The position numbers and the translations under genes are program-made. A stretch of 64,000 nt of DNA from Candidatus Melainabacteria bacterium (GTDB lineage Bacteria; Cyanobacteriota; Vampirovibrionia; 2-02-FULL-35-15). The notes below the pieces were generated by a model, which saw nothing but the letters and a program-made list of their open reading frames with translations, was not told where the DNA came from and did not search any database. The DNA is taken from NCBI GenBank assembly GCA_023250195.1, contig JAHFBF010000005.1, positions 1 to 64,000 on the forward strand, given 5' to 3'. This document shows, piece by piece, positions 18,470 through 26,699 of this stretch (position 1 is the stretch's first letter; each line of letters starts with the position of its first letter).

Positions 18470-18823
18470 CTATACGGTTAAAAACTTATCCTTCATGTGA
18501 TTAGCCCAGATCTCAGCCATCTCCTCAACTACCATTTCTTCATCACCAAGTTCTATAGGAACTGACCATTCCTTTCTCAATTTTTGTCTAAATAAATTGG
18601 TTCTACTGCTTATGTACCGATTGACAATATTGCTATGTCTTAGTGAAGAAAAGCGTTTCCACTCTACTGGTATTTCTGCTTCTCCTAGCTTCTTGTCATA
18701 TTCATTATGTGTATAAGGGACTTCTTCACTTTTATAATTTTCAATATTGTGTAATTTTAGAAAATCATTAACTTTAACTTCCAATGAATTGTCTTTCAAG
18801 TGATTTTTTGTTTGACATCTCAT
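18470..18823 (-). CDS. Phage unknown, 117 aa
   Basis: Unrecognised. Charged, mostly helical protein without signal or membrane segments. The central part (VEWKRFSSLRHSNIVNRYIS) is basic and the C-terminal part acidic (EEMVVEEMAEIWANHMKD). It belongs to the early side of the packaging operon. The ORF could start at MRCQTK as given. A 22-codon open stretch without ATG lies just upstream (18839-18904, ending YGHWLKP) and may be the remnant of another small gene. Confidence 0.45.
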   Translation of the reverse strand: MRCQTKNHLKDNSLEVKVNDFLKLHNIENYKSEEVPYTHNEYDKKLGEAEIPVEWKRFSSLRHSNIVNRYISSRTNLFRQKLRKEWSVPIELGDEEMVVEEMAEIWANHMKDKFLTV

Positions 18824-18935
18824 CTACAACTTCTCCTCTATGGTTTAAGCCAGTGACCATATTCAGGACAAGGAGTGTAGCCAGGAGCAATTTCCCCTTT
18901 TATATTTCAATCTTTGTTTAGACTTTTAGGAATAA

Positions 18936-19325
18936 CTATGTAGTGGTTTGATGGTTAGAAGGGACTGTAAGCTCTCTATTTAATTCTTTTAAATATATTC
19001 CAAGCTTTCTGGCTTCTTCGGCTTCAAGAGAAGGATTTACTATTTCTATAACTGATTTACCATCTACAGTGGAATACATTATTAGCTTCATTGATTCTTT
19101 GGTTATTTTTGTTTCCACTTGTTGACCTTCTGGCTTCTTATAACATGATTTTAAATAATCAATTGCCTTGCAATATTTACATTGTTGACTATGAATCGGG
19201 TCTACTTCTTCTACTACTTGAACAATTGCACCTAAATAATTGAAGCCTACAATTACACAGACTTTATTGCCTATATCAAATACTGTGCCAAGTAAGTTGT
19301 TATAATCTATTAAACCAGTATTCAT
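18936..19325 (-). CDS. Phage unknown, 129 aa
   Basis: Unrecognised. The N-terminal part is hydrophobic and beta-rich (FDIGNKVCVIVGFNYLGAIVQVV). A CKYC pair with another Cys about ten residues later could bind metal, and the C-terminus is a charged helix (PSLEAEEARKLGIYLKELNR). Its ATG overlaps the stop of the upstream gene by 4 nt (ATGA), a coupling arrangement that supports both genes. Confidence 0.45.
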   Translation of the reverse strand: MNTGLIDYNNLLGTVFDIGNKVCVIVGFNYLGAIVQVVEEVDPIHSQQCKYCKAIDYLKSCYKKPEGQQVETKITKESMKLIMYSTVDGKSVIEIVNPSLEAEEARKLGIYLKELNRELTVPSNHQTTT

Positions 19326-19657
19326 TGTGCTAATTGCTTTTTTATCCCTCTACCTTGTGCTATGAGTGTTCCTAACTCTAACCCTTGTCTTTTGGCATCC
19401 CCTTTAGTTATTGAACTTCCATCTTTACTATAAATGCAAACTGTTAGATCACTATCAAAGTCAATAGCACTATCTGAATAAAAGTTATTTGATCTTGATC
19501 TTCCATATATCCACTTAGCAGCCATTCCTGCTTTTTTAGCCATTGACATTTGCACTACATTTTCAGCCCTTGAATTATTCATCAAGCCATCTGAGTTTGA
19601 ATAAAGGTTAGTAATTCCCTTGTAATTTTTGTATATGGATTTGTGTTTATGAGGCAT
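19322..19657 (-). CDS. Phage unknown, 111 aa
   Basis: Unrecognised. I place the start at the ATG at 19657 (MPHKHKSIYK), because the longer frame would begin with TTG at 19720 and run through a terminator-like hairpin. The protein is basic, with a Ser/Asn-rich middle (GRSRSNNFYSDSAIDFDSD) and the end GLELGTLIAQGRGIKKQLAQ. It is the most upstream gene of the visible phage operon. If the TTG start were used the protein would be 132 aa. Confidence 0.4.
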   Translation of the reverse strand: MPHKHKSIYKNYKGITNLYSNSDGLMNNSRAENVVQMSMAKKAGMAAKWIYGRSRSNNFYSDSAIDFDSDLTVCIYSKDGSSITKGDAKRQGLELGTLIAQGRGIKKQLAQ

Positions 19658-19668
19658 ATAAATAAAAA

Positions 19669-19694
19669 GCCTGAGACTTTTTAAAGTTCTCAGG
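19669..19694 (-). terminator. Hairpin at the head of the phage operon
   Basis: Arms GCCTGAGACTTT and AAAGTTCTCAGGC pair with one bulge. On the minus strand the stem is followed by TTTTTATTTATATG, the last three bases being the start of the 111-aa gene. It is shaped like an intrinsic terminator but ends only 11 bp before a start codon, so it could be an attenuator or the end of a transcript from further right. Confidence 0.65.
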
Positions 19695-19740
19695 CCTGAG
19701 ATTTTGCTGATTTGTGACAATAGTCCTCTACCTGCTCAAT

Positions 19741-20154
19741 TTTCACACTCCACCTTTTGGGTTTCAGCGATACTAGGAGCAAGAAGCTTTTAATCTATTT
19801 TTTTAGAAGACTTTATCCCTCATATTTTAAATGGACGGGGATTTAGAAAAATAATTCCACAACCCTGCCATTGTTGATTAGAAGGAATAATTAGACTGAA
19901 ACTAAGAAGTTACTATTTGTTGTTTTGAAGCACAAATGAAACTTTAATTACTTGTTTATCTTTTCAATTTCTTTACTACAAGTATTTTCTAACACTAATT
20001 ATCATTTAGTACAATACAGCAAATACATGAATTGACTACTCTAAAAACTGCTTCCAGTGAGGGTTATACCCACTTTATGTTTTTAATTGTTACAGATAGT
20101 TTAGTATGTAACTTACGGTTACATGGTTTTTAATGTTGATTTGTTAACTTGATT
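19741..20154. other. AT-rich spacer between prophage and IS110
   Basis: No supported gene. The minus strand has a 33-codon open stretch ending at 19696 (KPKRWSVKIEQVEDYC...) without ATG, which may be a gene remnant. I looked here for the missing C-terminus of the patatin gene and found only frames with many stops. The left end of the IS must lie in or just after this stretch. Confidence 0.4.
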
Positions 20155-20312
20155 ACGTCAATCGGTGGCCAAATAGCTAAATGCTTGTTATAGTTTACTT
20201 TCCGCTATTTAGTTAGTTTGGGTATGGCTTGCAAGATAATTGCCTTCGTGGCTCAAGGACAGTCTGCCTACCTCAAACAATCGATTTACTTTTCAAAAAG
20301 TAATCAATAACT
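20155..20312 (+). ncRNA. Candidate bridge RNA region of the IS110 element
   Basis: Non-coding stretch directly before the transposase with several stems. AAATAGC (20171-20177) pairs with GCTATTT (20203-20209) around a 25-nt loop. GCC/GGC flank TTCGT at 20242-20252. A bulged stem of GATTTACTTTT with AAAAGTAATC lies at 20282-20305, just before the ATG. The loop of the first stem holds TTGTTATA (20185-20192), which recurs at the right end of the IS (21464-21471). IS110-group elements are known to encode a bridge RNA in this position; for this element it is inference. Confidence 0.4.
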
Positions 20313-21452
20313 ATGATAGCGGTCAATTTTTCACAACCTCATATAATTATTGGATTAGATGTTCACTCTCAACTAATTAGAGCGATCGCCAAGGATGAAC
20401 AATTTAATACCGTATATGACCGTATAGTTAAACAAGATAGAAAAGATTTTGAAGACTTTTACCAATCTGTTACTTTAATCAGTGAAAATAAAACAATATT
20501 CTGGGGAAGAGAGGCTAGTGTTTATAGTACATGGATTGATAATTTCCTTTTTAAAAAAGGACATGATATTTTAAATGTTGATACTAAGTTAGTTAAAAAA
20601 TGGCGACAAGGGATAAATGTAGAAAAATCGGATTACATCGATTGTGAAGCAATTGTCTCAGCAGTTAGATTTGAATCTAAAAAAGTAAGGCAATTAACTT
20701 TAGAGTTTGAAGATGATTATTATAAAGAACTTAGATCTTTAACTAGGGAAAGACTAAAGCTCTCCTACGACATAATGAGGGTTAAAAGTGAACTTCACCA
20801 CGCTTTATTTAAATCATTAAGTCCTAAATACAAAACCTTTTTTAAGAATAAATCAATGTTTGGTGATGCGTGGATTAAAGAAGCCCTTGAATATTTTGCT
20901 CCATTTGACGACATGCACTCTTTTCTTATTATTCGCAAATTAAAAAAACTTAAAGTTTATGAACAAGATGCAGATGATTTGGATATCTTACTAAAAAAAA
21001 TAGCAAATAAAGAAATAAAAGCATTATGCAAAATTAAAGGTATTAATCTGGTTTTAGCGTCAGGTATTGTAGGTGAAATTGGTAACATAGATAGGTTTGA
21101 AACACCTGACAAATTAGCAAGATGGGGAGGAATTGCACCATTAGAAGATTCTTCTGCTACAGATAAAGATGACAAAGATAAAGCCCCAACGCATAGATTG
21201 GATCTTAGAGGAAATGGTTATTTTGATCATTATGTTTATCACGTTTCTGTAACTCAAACTAGAGACGGGAAATCTGGTTATGCACCAGCTCAAAAATACT
21301 TTGCTAAGAAAGGAGGCTTAAGTAAGAACAAAAAAACAAAGAAAGACACAAGAAGAAAACATAAAAGGAAATTAGTTAATGTTATTTTTAGAACTATTAA
21401 GCAAGCCAGATTATTGCCGGAAACAAAGTTTTCTAAAAGAATAAGGAATTAA
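20313..21452 (+). CDS. IS110 family transposase, 379 aa
   Basis: RuvC-like DEDD domain at the N-terminus: D16 (GLDVHS), E67 (GREASVYS), D107 and D110 (KSDYIDCEAI). A coiled helical middle (about 125-235) follows. The C-terminal Tnp domain has a helix-hairpin-helix (CKIKGINLVLASGIVGEIG) and ARWGGIAPLEDSSA, where the serine nucleophile of this family is expected. The length is usual for IS110 (about 300-420 aa). The frame is intact, so the element may be active. It is read opposite to both flanking regions. The basic C-terminus (KKTKKDTRRKHKRK) is longer than in many relatives. Confidence 0.9.
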   Translation: MIAVNFSQPHIIIGLDVHSQLIRAIAKDEQFNTVYDRIVKQDRKDFEDFYQSVTLISENKTIFWGREASVYSTWIDNFLFKKGHDILNVDTKLVKKWRQGINVEKSDYIDCEAIVSAVRFESKKVRQLTLEFEDDYYKELRSLTRERLKLSYDIMRVKSELHHALFKSLSPKYKTFFKNKSMFGDAWIKEALEYFAPFDDMHSFLIIRKLKKLKVYEQDADDLDILLKKIANKEIKALCKIKGINLVLASGIVGEIGNIDRFETPDKLARWGGIAPLEDSSATDKDDKDKAPTHRLDLRGNGYFDHYVYHVSVTQTRDGKSGYAPAQKYFAKKGGLSKNKKTKKDTRRKHKRKLVNVIFRTIKQARLLPETKFSKRIRN

Positions 21453-21474
21453 CCAGTATTGCTTTGTTATAAAC

Positions 21475-22011
21475 CTATTGACAATAATCCTGCGGACAGT
21501 TATTCCAGTGACCACCATCAATATAAGTACAGTTTCCAACTCTGTGTTCTTTAAAAATACCGCTTATGGCACAGGAAGATGCAACTGAGTTTTTTAAGTC
21601 AGTAATTTTCAGCATATCCGTATACATTGCTTTTGTACCACAGATAGGATTTTGTGTAGCCATAATATGTAATTTATCCGAGGATTGTATTTTACTAAGC
21701 TCTTCCTTTGTAAATTCTTGTTCAAGCCATTTCCCCAATTTAAACGTATCAGGCTGAATCAATAAACATTCAAATTTATTCGGGATAAACCAGAGAGGGA
21801 AGAGCTTTCTGTTTATTTTTTCTTTTTTAAATAGTTTAATTACTTCTTCAGGATCTCTTCTTAAGAACATAAAAGGTGCAATCAGCGAGCCCCCTGACAC
21901 ACAGACTATTTCATCAAAATTTATTTTTTGTTCTTGGCAATACTTATAGACTCCAAGATGGGCATATGAACGTACCCCGCCACCGGATAAGATTAAGTTA
22001 AATGTCTGCAT
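21475..22011 (-). pseudogene. Patatin-like phospholipase, 3'-truncated at the IS110 end
   Basis: N-terminal half of a patatin-like acyl hydrolase. The oxyanion loop GGGVRSYAHLGV, nucleophile elbow CVSGGS and the Asp of YIDGGHWNNCP are present, so both catalytic residues remain. The protein then stops within five residues (QDYCQ, stop), while family members normally continue for about 60-120 more residues. The stop lies a few bases from the IS110 right end, so the insertion probably removed the C-terminus. The 5' end is intact and overlaps the DUF167 gene by 14 nt. Whether the 178-aa product folds is uncertain. Confidence 0.75.
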
Positions 22012-22294
22012 GTAAACATTCTAGATCATTTAAGCCACATCCAACCAGTGAAACAATTTTTTTCTTTTGAGTATGTCCTTTAATGATCTCAACATTCTTC
22101 TTAGGAACATCAAGTTTTTCAGCTAAAAACCTTACTAACTCTTCATTTGCTGCATTATCAACTGGTGGAGATTTCAATTTAATTTTTAAACAACCATTAT
22201 AAATACCAACTATTCCTGATTTCGAAGAACGTGGAACTACGTAAACATTTAATGTTAATTTGTTTTTGTTTTCTTTAAACCAAGGGTTTACCAT
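21998..22294 (-). CDS. DUF167 / YggU family protein, 98 aa
   Basis: Small alpha/beta protein of the UPF0235 (YggU) family. It shows LNVYVVPRSSKSGIVG, LKIKLKSPPVDNAANEELVRFLAEKL and VEIIKGHTQKKKIV in the normal order and length (about 95-100 aa). The function is not established. It overlaps the patatin-like gene downstream by 14 nt and lies 9 bp after murA, so murA, this gene and the patatin gene form one transcription unit. Confidence 0.85.
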   Translation of the reverse strand: MVNPWFKENKNKLTLNVYVVPRSSKSGIVGIYNGCLKIKLKSPPVDNAANEELVRFLAEKLDVPKKNVEIIKGHTQKKKIVSLVGCGLNDLECLHADI

Positions 22295-22303
22295 GGTAAA
22301 CCT

Positions 22304-23635
22304 TTACTTAACTTTTTGAATACTTATCTTTTCTTCTATATTTTCTTCAGTAGAAGTTTCTCCTGCAATATTCTTTGTACGAGAAATCTCTGCTCCTAAT
22401 GAAGCAAGCTTATCTTCAAAGTTTTCATAACCTCTATCAATATGTTTTAATCCTGTAACTTCTGTTTTTCCTTCTGCAATCAATCCTGCTATTACCAAAG
22501 CTGCTCCACCACGAATATCAGGAGCAACTATTTTTGTACCACTTAATTTCTCAACCCCTTTTACAACTGCAATATTATTATTTACCTTAATCTCAGCTCC
22601 CATTCTGACAAGTTCGTCTACATGAGCAAAGCGTTCTTCATAAATAGTTTCTTTCATTGTACTTGTACCGTTTGCCACAGCAAGAGGTACAGTAATTAAT
22701 GCCTGAATATCTGTAGGAAATCCCGGATACCAACCAGTGTTAACATCAACTGCCTTGAGTTTTTTACTTTTTACACTGGCTTTTAAAATTTTCGAACCTG
22801 GTGTCTGAATTATTACCCCTGCTTCCTGAAGTTTACTTAAGGTTGCCTGCATATGCTCAGGCTCTACATTTTTCAAAGTTATATTTCCGCCTGTTGAAAT
22901 TGCTGCAATTAAATATGTACAAGCTTCCAGCCTATCGCTAATTGCAGTGAATTCTGTAGAATGCAGGTCTTTTTGTCTGATCCCGGTAATTGAAATTTGA
23001 TGCGTACCAGCTCCTTGAATTTTTGCCCCCATAGAATTTAAAAAGTTTGCCAGATCCATTATTTCAGGATCGCAGGCAGCATTTTCAATTATTGTTTCCC
23101 CTTCAGATAAAACACTTGCCATCATTATATTTTCAGTGGCACCATTGCTGGGCAAATCAAGGTATATTCTTGTCCCTATTAACCTTGATGCTGTTGCAAG
23201 CATATAACCCTGATCAAGTTTCACTTCAGCACCTAATGCTTTTAATCCTTTTTCATGCAGGTCAAGCCTTCGTGAACCAATCTGACAACCACCCGGCATT
23301 GCAACTTTTGCTTCTTTAAATCTTCCAAGCAAAGGTCCTAAAACATTAAAAGATGCTCTTAATCTATTTACCAGTTCCTGGGGGGCAAATGATCCGGAAA
23401 TATCAGAACTATCAATTTCTAAAACTTTTGATTTGAATTTTACTTTTGCACCTAAAAATTCCAGGACTTCAAGCATGCTGTAAACATCAGCAAGGTTTGG
23501 AACATTTTTTATACAAACTGAACCTGCAAATAACAATGCTGCTGCCATTTGTTTTAATACGGCATTCTTTGCTCCGGCTATTTCTATTTCTCCAGAGAGC
23601 TTGTTATCACCAGTTATGACTAATTTTTCCTGCAT
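22304..23635 (-). CDS. murA: UDP-N-acetylglucosamine 1-carboxyvinyltransferase
   Basis: First committed step of peptidoglycan synthesis, adding enolpyruvate from PEP to UDP-GlcNAc in the cytoplasm. The catalytic Cys lies in PGGCQIGSRRLDLH (C117, matching C115 of E. coli), and the substrate Lys is in IAGAKNAVLKQM (K23). NGATENIMMASVLSEG and YEERFAHVDELVRMGA are typical. A C117 rather than Asp implies sensitivity to fosfomycin, as known for Cys-type MurA. The C-terminus carries a 25-residue extension rich in Thr, Glu and Lys (TSTEENIEEKISIQKVK) beyond the usual 418-420 aa. It is divergent from the ubiD-type gene, with about 110 bp between. Confidence 0.95.
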   Translation of the reverse strand: MQEKLVITGDNKLSGEIEIAGAKNAVLKQMAAALLFAGSVCIKNVPNLADVYSMLEVLEFLGAKVKFKSKVLEIDSSDISGSFAPQELVNRLRASFNVLGPLLGRFKEAKVAMPGGCQIGSRRLDLHEKGLKALGAEVKLDQGYMLATASRLIGTRIYLDLPSNGATENIMMASVLSEGETIIENAACDPEIMDLANFLNSMGAKIQGAGTHQISITGIRQKDLHSTEFTAISDRLEACTYLIAAISTGGNITLKNVEPEHMQATLSKLQEAGVIIQTPGSKILKASVKSKKLKAVDVNTGWYPGFPTDIQALITVPLAVANGTSTMKETIYEERFAHVDELVRMGAEIKVNNNIAVVKGVEKLSGTKIVAPDIRGGAALVIAGLIAEGKTEVTGLKHIDRGYENFEDKLASLGAEISRTKNIAGETSTEENIEEKISIQKVK

Positions 23636-23748
23636 TGTTTATTTCTTAATTATCCTCTGGTTATGGTTAGTTTAAAATACAAATAGGCATTGTAGCATTT
23701 ATTTATGAGATCCTTATACCCTTATCTTATAATAGTTTCATAAAAGCT

Positions 23749-25371
23749 ATGTCATATAAAGATCTAAGAGAATTTCTAAAGAAACTTGATGGGTTGGGAG
23801 AGCTGGCTAAAATTAGCACCCAGGTTAATCCCTATCTTGAAATTTCTGAAATTACAAACTCTGTCTCAAAAGGCCCTATAGACAAAAATAAAGCTTTATT
23901 ATTTGAAAATATTAAAGGATATCAGATTCCAGTTTTAATTAATACTTTGGGTTCTTATAAAAGAATGAATCTTGCCCTGGGTGTTAATTCTTTTAAAGAG
24001 ATTGCAGAAAGGATTGAAAAGTTCCTAGACAAAAAGGTCCCTGATAATTTGCTCGGGAAGCTTGGCATGATTCCAAAACTGCTTGAAGCAGCATCTTTTC
24101 CTCCTAAATTAATAAGCAGTGCAAATTGTCAGGAAGTAGTGATTACAAATCCAGATGAACCAATGCTAGATAAGCTGCCTATTATCACAGCATGGCCTAG
24201 CGATACAGCTCCATTTATAACCATGACAGCAGTGATTACTAAAGATCCAAAGACAGGCACCAGAAATGTAGGAATGTACCGACTGCAAAAGTTAGATAAC
24301 AATACTACCTGTATGCACTGGCATAAACATCATGATGGAGCACAGAATTATATAGAACAAAGAGGTGAGAGATCAGAGATCAGAGCTGAGATGACTGACA
24401 AACTTGGGCAAGAGATTGAAAGCAATGGAGAAGAGTTTGGATCACGTCATTGCGAGGAGTCCGCCTTTAGCGGACGACGAAGCAATCTCACAAACGTTAT
24501 GGAGATTGCTTTGCCTTTGGCTCGCAATGACGTGTCTCGCAAGATGGACATAGCTGTAGCTATTGGTTGCGATCCGGCTGTTATGTATGCAGCTTCTGCA
24601 CCACTCCCTCCGGGAATTGATGAGTTTATCTTTGCTGGATTTCTAAGAGGTTCACCCGTTGAACTTGTTAAGTGCAAGACTGTAGATCTTGAAGTCCCGG
24701 CAACAAGTGAAATAGTTTTAGAAGGCTATGTAGATTTAGATGAGCTTACTGTTGAAGGTCCATTTGGAGACCATACTGGATTTTATAGCCCGGCAGGCTT
24801 ATTTCCAAAGTTTCATATTACTGCAATGACACACAGAAAAGATCCGATTTACACTACGATCATTGTAGGAAAACCACCAATGGAAGACTGCTATATGGGC
24901 AAAGCTACTGAACAAATATTCTTACCTTTAATCAGAGTCTTTCTTCCTGAAGTTGTAGATTTAAATCTTCCACTGGAAGGGGTTTTCCACAACTGTGCAA
25001 TTGTCAGTATAAAAAAGAAATATCCTGCACATGCAAAAAAAGTCATGAATGCCATCTGGGGAATGGGACAGATGATGTTTACAAAATATATTATTGTTGT
25101 AGATGATGATATAGACATTCACAACCTGTCAAACTTAGCCTTTCATGTTTTTGCAAATACAGATCCAAAAAGAGATTCTCTTTTTACCGAAGGACCGACA
25201 GATATTCTGGATCACGCATCAGACGTAATGGCTATTACAGGGAAAATGGGTTTAGATGCTACCAAGAAATGGAAATCAGAAGGATATACCCGTGAATGGC
25301 CGCAGGAAATGGTCATGGATAGCGCTACTAAAGAGTTAGTAAAAAAACAATGGAAGGAATACGGATTGTAA
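23749..25371 (+). CDS. UbiD family decarboxylase, 540 aa, with in-frame repeat insert
   Basis: Prenylated-FMN-dependent decarboxylase family (ubiquinone/menaquinone-type UbiD). MHWHKHHDGA, MDIAVAIGCDPA, LPPGIDEFIFAGFLRG, EGPFGDHTG and the C-terminal WPQEM region are all present. Between HHDGA and MDIAV there are about 67 residues where relatives have fewer than 20. Residues about 232-262 are encoded by a 92-bp palindromic repeat, and the segment before it is also low-complexity (ERSEIRAEM). The frame stays open through the insert. Total length is 540 aa against about 490 in E. coli UbiD. The physiological substrate is not certain. The next gene starts right at its stop codon. Confidence 0.88.
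   Translation: MSYKDLREFLKKLDGLGELAKISTQVNPYLEISEITNSVSKGPIDKNKALLFENIKGYQIPVLINTLGSYKRMNLALGVNSFKEIAERIEKFLDKKVPDNLLGKLGMIPKLLEAASFPPKLISSANCQEVVITNPDEPMLDKLPIITAWPSDTAPFITMTAVITKDPKTGTRNVGMYRLQKLDNNTTCMHWHKHHDGAQNYIEQRGERSEIRAEMTDKLGQEIESNGEEFGSRHCEESAFSGRRSNLTNVMEIALPLARNDVSRKMDIAVAIGCDPAVMYAASAPLPPGIDEFIFAGFLRGSPVELVKCKTVDLEVPATSEIVLEGYVDLDELTVEGPFGDHTGFYSPAGLFPKFHITAMTHRKDPIYTTIIVGKPPMEDCYMGKATEQIFLPLIRVFLPEVVDLNLPLEGVFHNCAIVSIKKKYPAHAKKVMNAIWGMGQMMFTKYIIVVDDDIDIHNLSNLAFHVFANTDPKRDSLFTEGPTDILDHASDVMAITGKMGLDATKKWKSEGYTREWPQEMVMDSATKELVKKQWKEYGL
24443..24534. repeat. GTCATTGCGAG palindromic element inside ubiD-type gene
   Basis: The 92-bp element has perfect 14-nt terminal inverted repeats, CACGTCATTGCGAG (24443-24456) and CTCGCAATGACGTG (24521-24534). 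Internal inverted parts are AGCAATCTC (24481-24489) and GAGATTGCT (24502-24510), plus a small GTCCGCC/GGCGGAC-like stem. It is read through in frame. Related copies lie at 28072, 46073 and 48417. Confidence 0.92.
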
Positions 25372-26031
25372 ATGTATTTCTTATTTCATCCAATCTCATC
25401 TTTAAATCACTTGATCGCAAGGCTTATAACTGATCAAATTATATTTATTGTTTCAATTATATTATTTATAATAATTGCTTTAAATTATAAAAAACCATTC
25501 TGGCAAAGCATTGATAACTCTGTATCAAGCTGGGCAATTGAGCCAAGAGAAAGCCTGGTAAAAAACATATCAGCAAATTTTGCACTTTTTGGGAATGCAG
25601 TGTTCCATATTTTATTTTCAATAATACTTTCAGTTCTCTTATTTATTACAAAGCCCTCGATTCCTATAGTTTTTGCAATCTTATTTACCCTTATTTTTTC
25701 ATGGGCATTAAACAGGCTTATAAAATTAGTTTATAAAAGAACAAGACCGGAGCATTTAAACAGTAACGTAAGAAAAAGGCTAAGCTACTGTTTCCCAAGC
25801 GGACACGTTATGGCAAGTGTTTCAATATATTTTTTCAGCGCAGTACTGCTGCAAAGTTTTATCCCATTTTTACCCTGGTATTTAATTGCTTTTGTAGTAT
25901 CTTTCTTTGTAATCATGTCCAGAATATACTTAAACCATCACTACTTTACCGATGTCTTAGGCGGTATTTTAATAGGAATCTTCTGCTTAAATATTTCTAT
26001 CTGGTTTTATTTCTTTATAGGGCTGGTTTAG
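25372..26031 (+). CDS. PAP2 family membrane phosphatase, 219 aa
   Basis: Integral membrane lipid-phosphate phosphatase of the PAP2 superfamily. All three signature blocks are present: KLVYKRTRPEH, CFPSGHVMAS and SRIYLNHHYFTDVLGG (phosphatase sequence with the catalytic His pair). About six hydrophobic segments are visible, starting with FIVSIILFIIIAL. Possible substrates are undecaprenyl pyrophosphate or phosphatidate; the sequence does not decide. Its ATG directly follows the stop of the UbiD-type gene (TAAATG), so the two are coupled. A link with quinone or isoprenoid lipid metabolism would fit that pairing. Confidence 0.88.
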   Translation: MYFLFHPISSLNHLIARLITDQIIFIVSIILFIIIALNYKKPFWQSIDNSVSSWAIEPRESLVKNISANFALFGNAVFHILFSIILSVLLFITKPSIPIVFAILFTLIFSWALNRLIKLVYKRTRPEHLNSNVRKRLSYCFPSGHVMASVSIYFFSAVLLQSFIPFLPWYLIAFVVSFFVIMSRIYLNHHYFTDVLGGILIGIFCLNISIWFYFFIGLV

Positions 26032-26033
26032 CG

Positions 26034-26405
26034 TTATAGGACTTCAAAATTAGAAATTCTTCCAGCAACTCTAGAATTCGCTTCTTGTTTAGGAACAACA
26101 TTGTCATTTCTTTGGTGAAGAAATAACTGATCGGTTTGTCCTGCTGGCTTGTTAGAGAAATAAAGCTGAACTATGTTTAGACCACTCTCACTAGGCTCAA
26201 CTGTAAACTGTGTCAATGTTCTGGGTCCAGAAGAAGCTTGTCCATTAGAACCATCATATGTTACGTTAACTATTCGATTAAGTCCTGGAGTAAGAATATC
26301 TCTTAATTGTTGCGCTGATAATCTGCTCTGTAATACTTCTCTTCCAACCACAGGCGCTTTTCCTGTTATTCCTAAAGAAACTGCTGGTGTAGTAACTTGG
26401 CTCAT
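26034..26405 (-). CDS. Unknown protein, 123 aa
   Basis: Unrecognised. Soluble, with no signal peptide and no Cys. The first 45 residues contain a helix (VLQSRLSAQQLRDILTPG) and the rest is beta-rich (FTVEPSESGLNIVQLYFSN, LFLHQRNDNVVP). The start ATG is preceded by a good AAGGAG-type site on the minus strand (TTTAAGGAGAAAATC). It is convergent with the PAP2 gene with 2 bp between the stops. Confidence 0.6.
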   Translation of the reverse strand: MSQVTTPAVSLGITGKAPVVGREVLQSRLSAQQLRDILTPGLNRIVNVTYDGSNGQASSGPRTLTQFTVEPSESGLNIVQLYFSNKPAGQTDQLFLHQRNDNVVPKQEANSRVAGRISNFEVL

Positions 26406-26699
26406 GATTTTCTCCTTAAATGTTAACTTTATCCTTTATACAAATTCAGTATATTTTTATCCTAGCAAAGAAAATCTTAAAAAAAAGAATCCTTAGAAAG
26501 AATTAATGTTTAAGAGTTTTAATCACTATAAAAATGGTTAAGACGTTAATTTATACAAAAAACTATTTTATCTATAACTTAATATTTATGCAGGTTTCCT
26601 AATTTCCTATTATAAACCAAGTAGTTTCCTGTAAATTATTCTAGAATTGCTTTTGGTTAACAAGCGAAGAATGCGTAAGGAAGACTGTAGACAGAAAAA
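26406..26699. other. Divergent spacer with a recurring leader element
   Basis: AT-rich spacer that must carry promoters for the 123-aa gene (minus) and pmbA (plus). At 26660-26691 lies ACAAGCGAAGAATG, then AAGGAAG and GTAGA, matching 29106-29137 upstream of dnaJ at about 27 of 32 positions. Otherwise I see no feature. Confidence 0.5.

Larger units (their letters stand above)
20100..21475 (+). mobile_element. IS110 family insertion sequence (ends approximate)
   Basis: One DEDD transposase gene with about 200 bp of non-coding DNA before it and only about 20 bp after it. This is the layout of the IS110 subgroup, where the long non-coding end lies upstream of the transposase. No terminal inverted repeats were found, as expected for this family. 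The right end is set between 21453 and about 21480 because a patatin-like gene is cut there. The left end is not resolved. Confidence 0.65.

Noticed and set aside
12570-20247. Near match GCTTGCAAGATA(A)TTGCC between a phage spacer and the IS110 leader
   Set aside because: About 17-18 matching bases with a gap, containing the palindrome CTTGCAAG. In AT-rich sequence of this length such a match is expected by chance about once.
20378-20392. GCGATCGCC as a cyanobacterial HIP1-type octamer
   Set aside because: Only one occurrence was noticed, inside the transposase gene. HIP1 would be frequent in a host that uses it.
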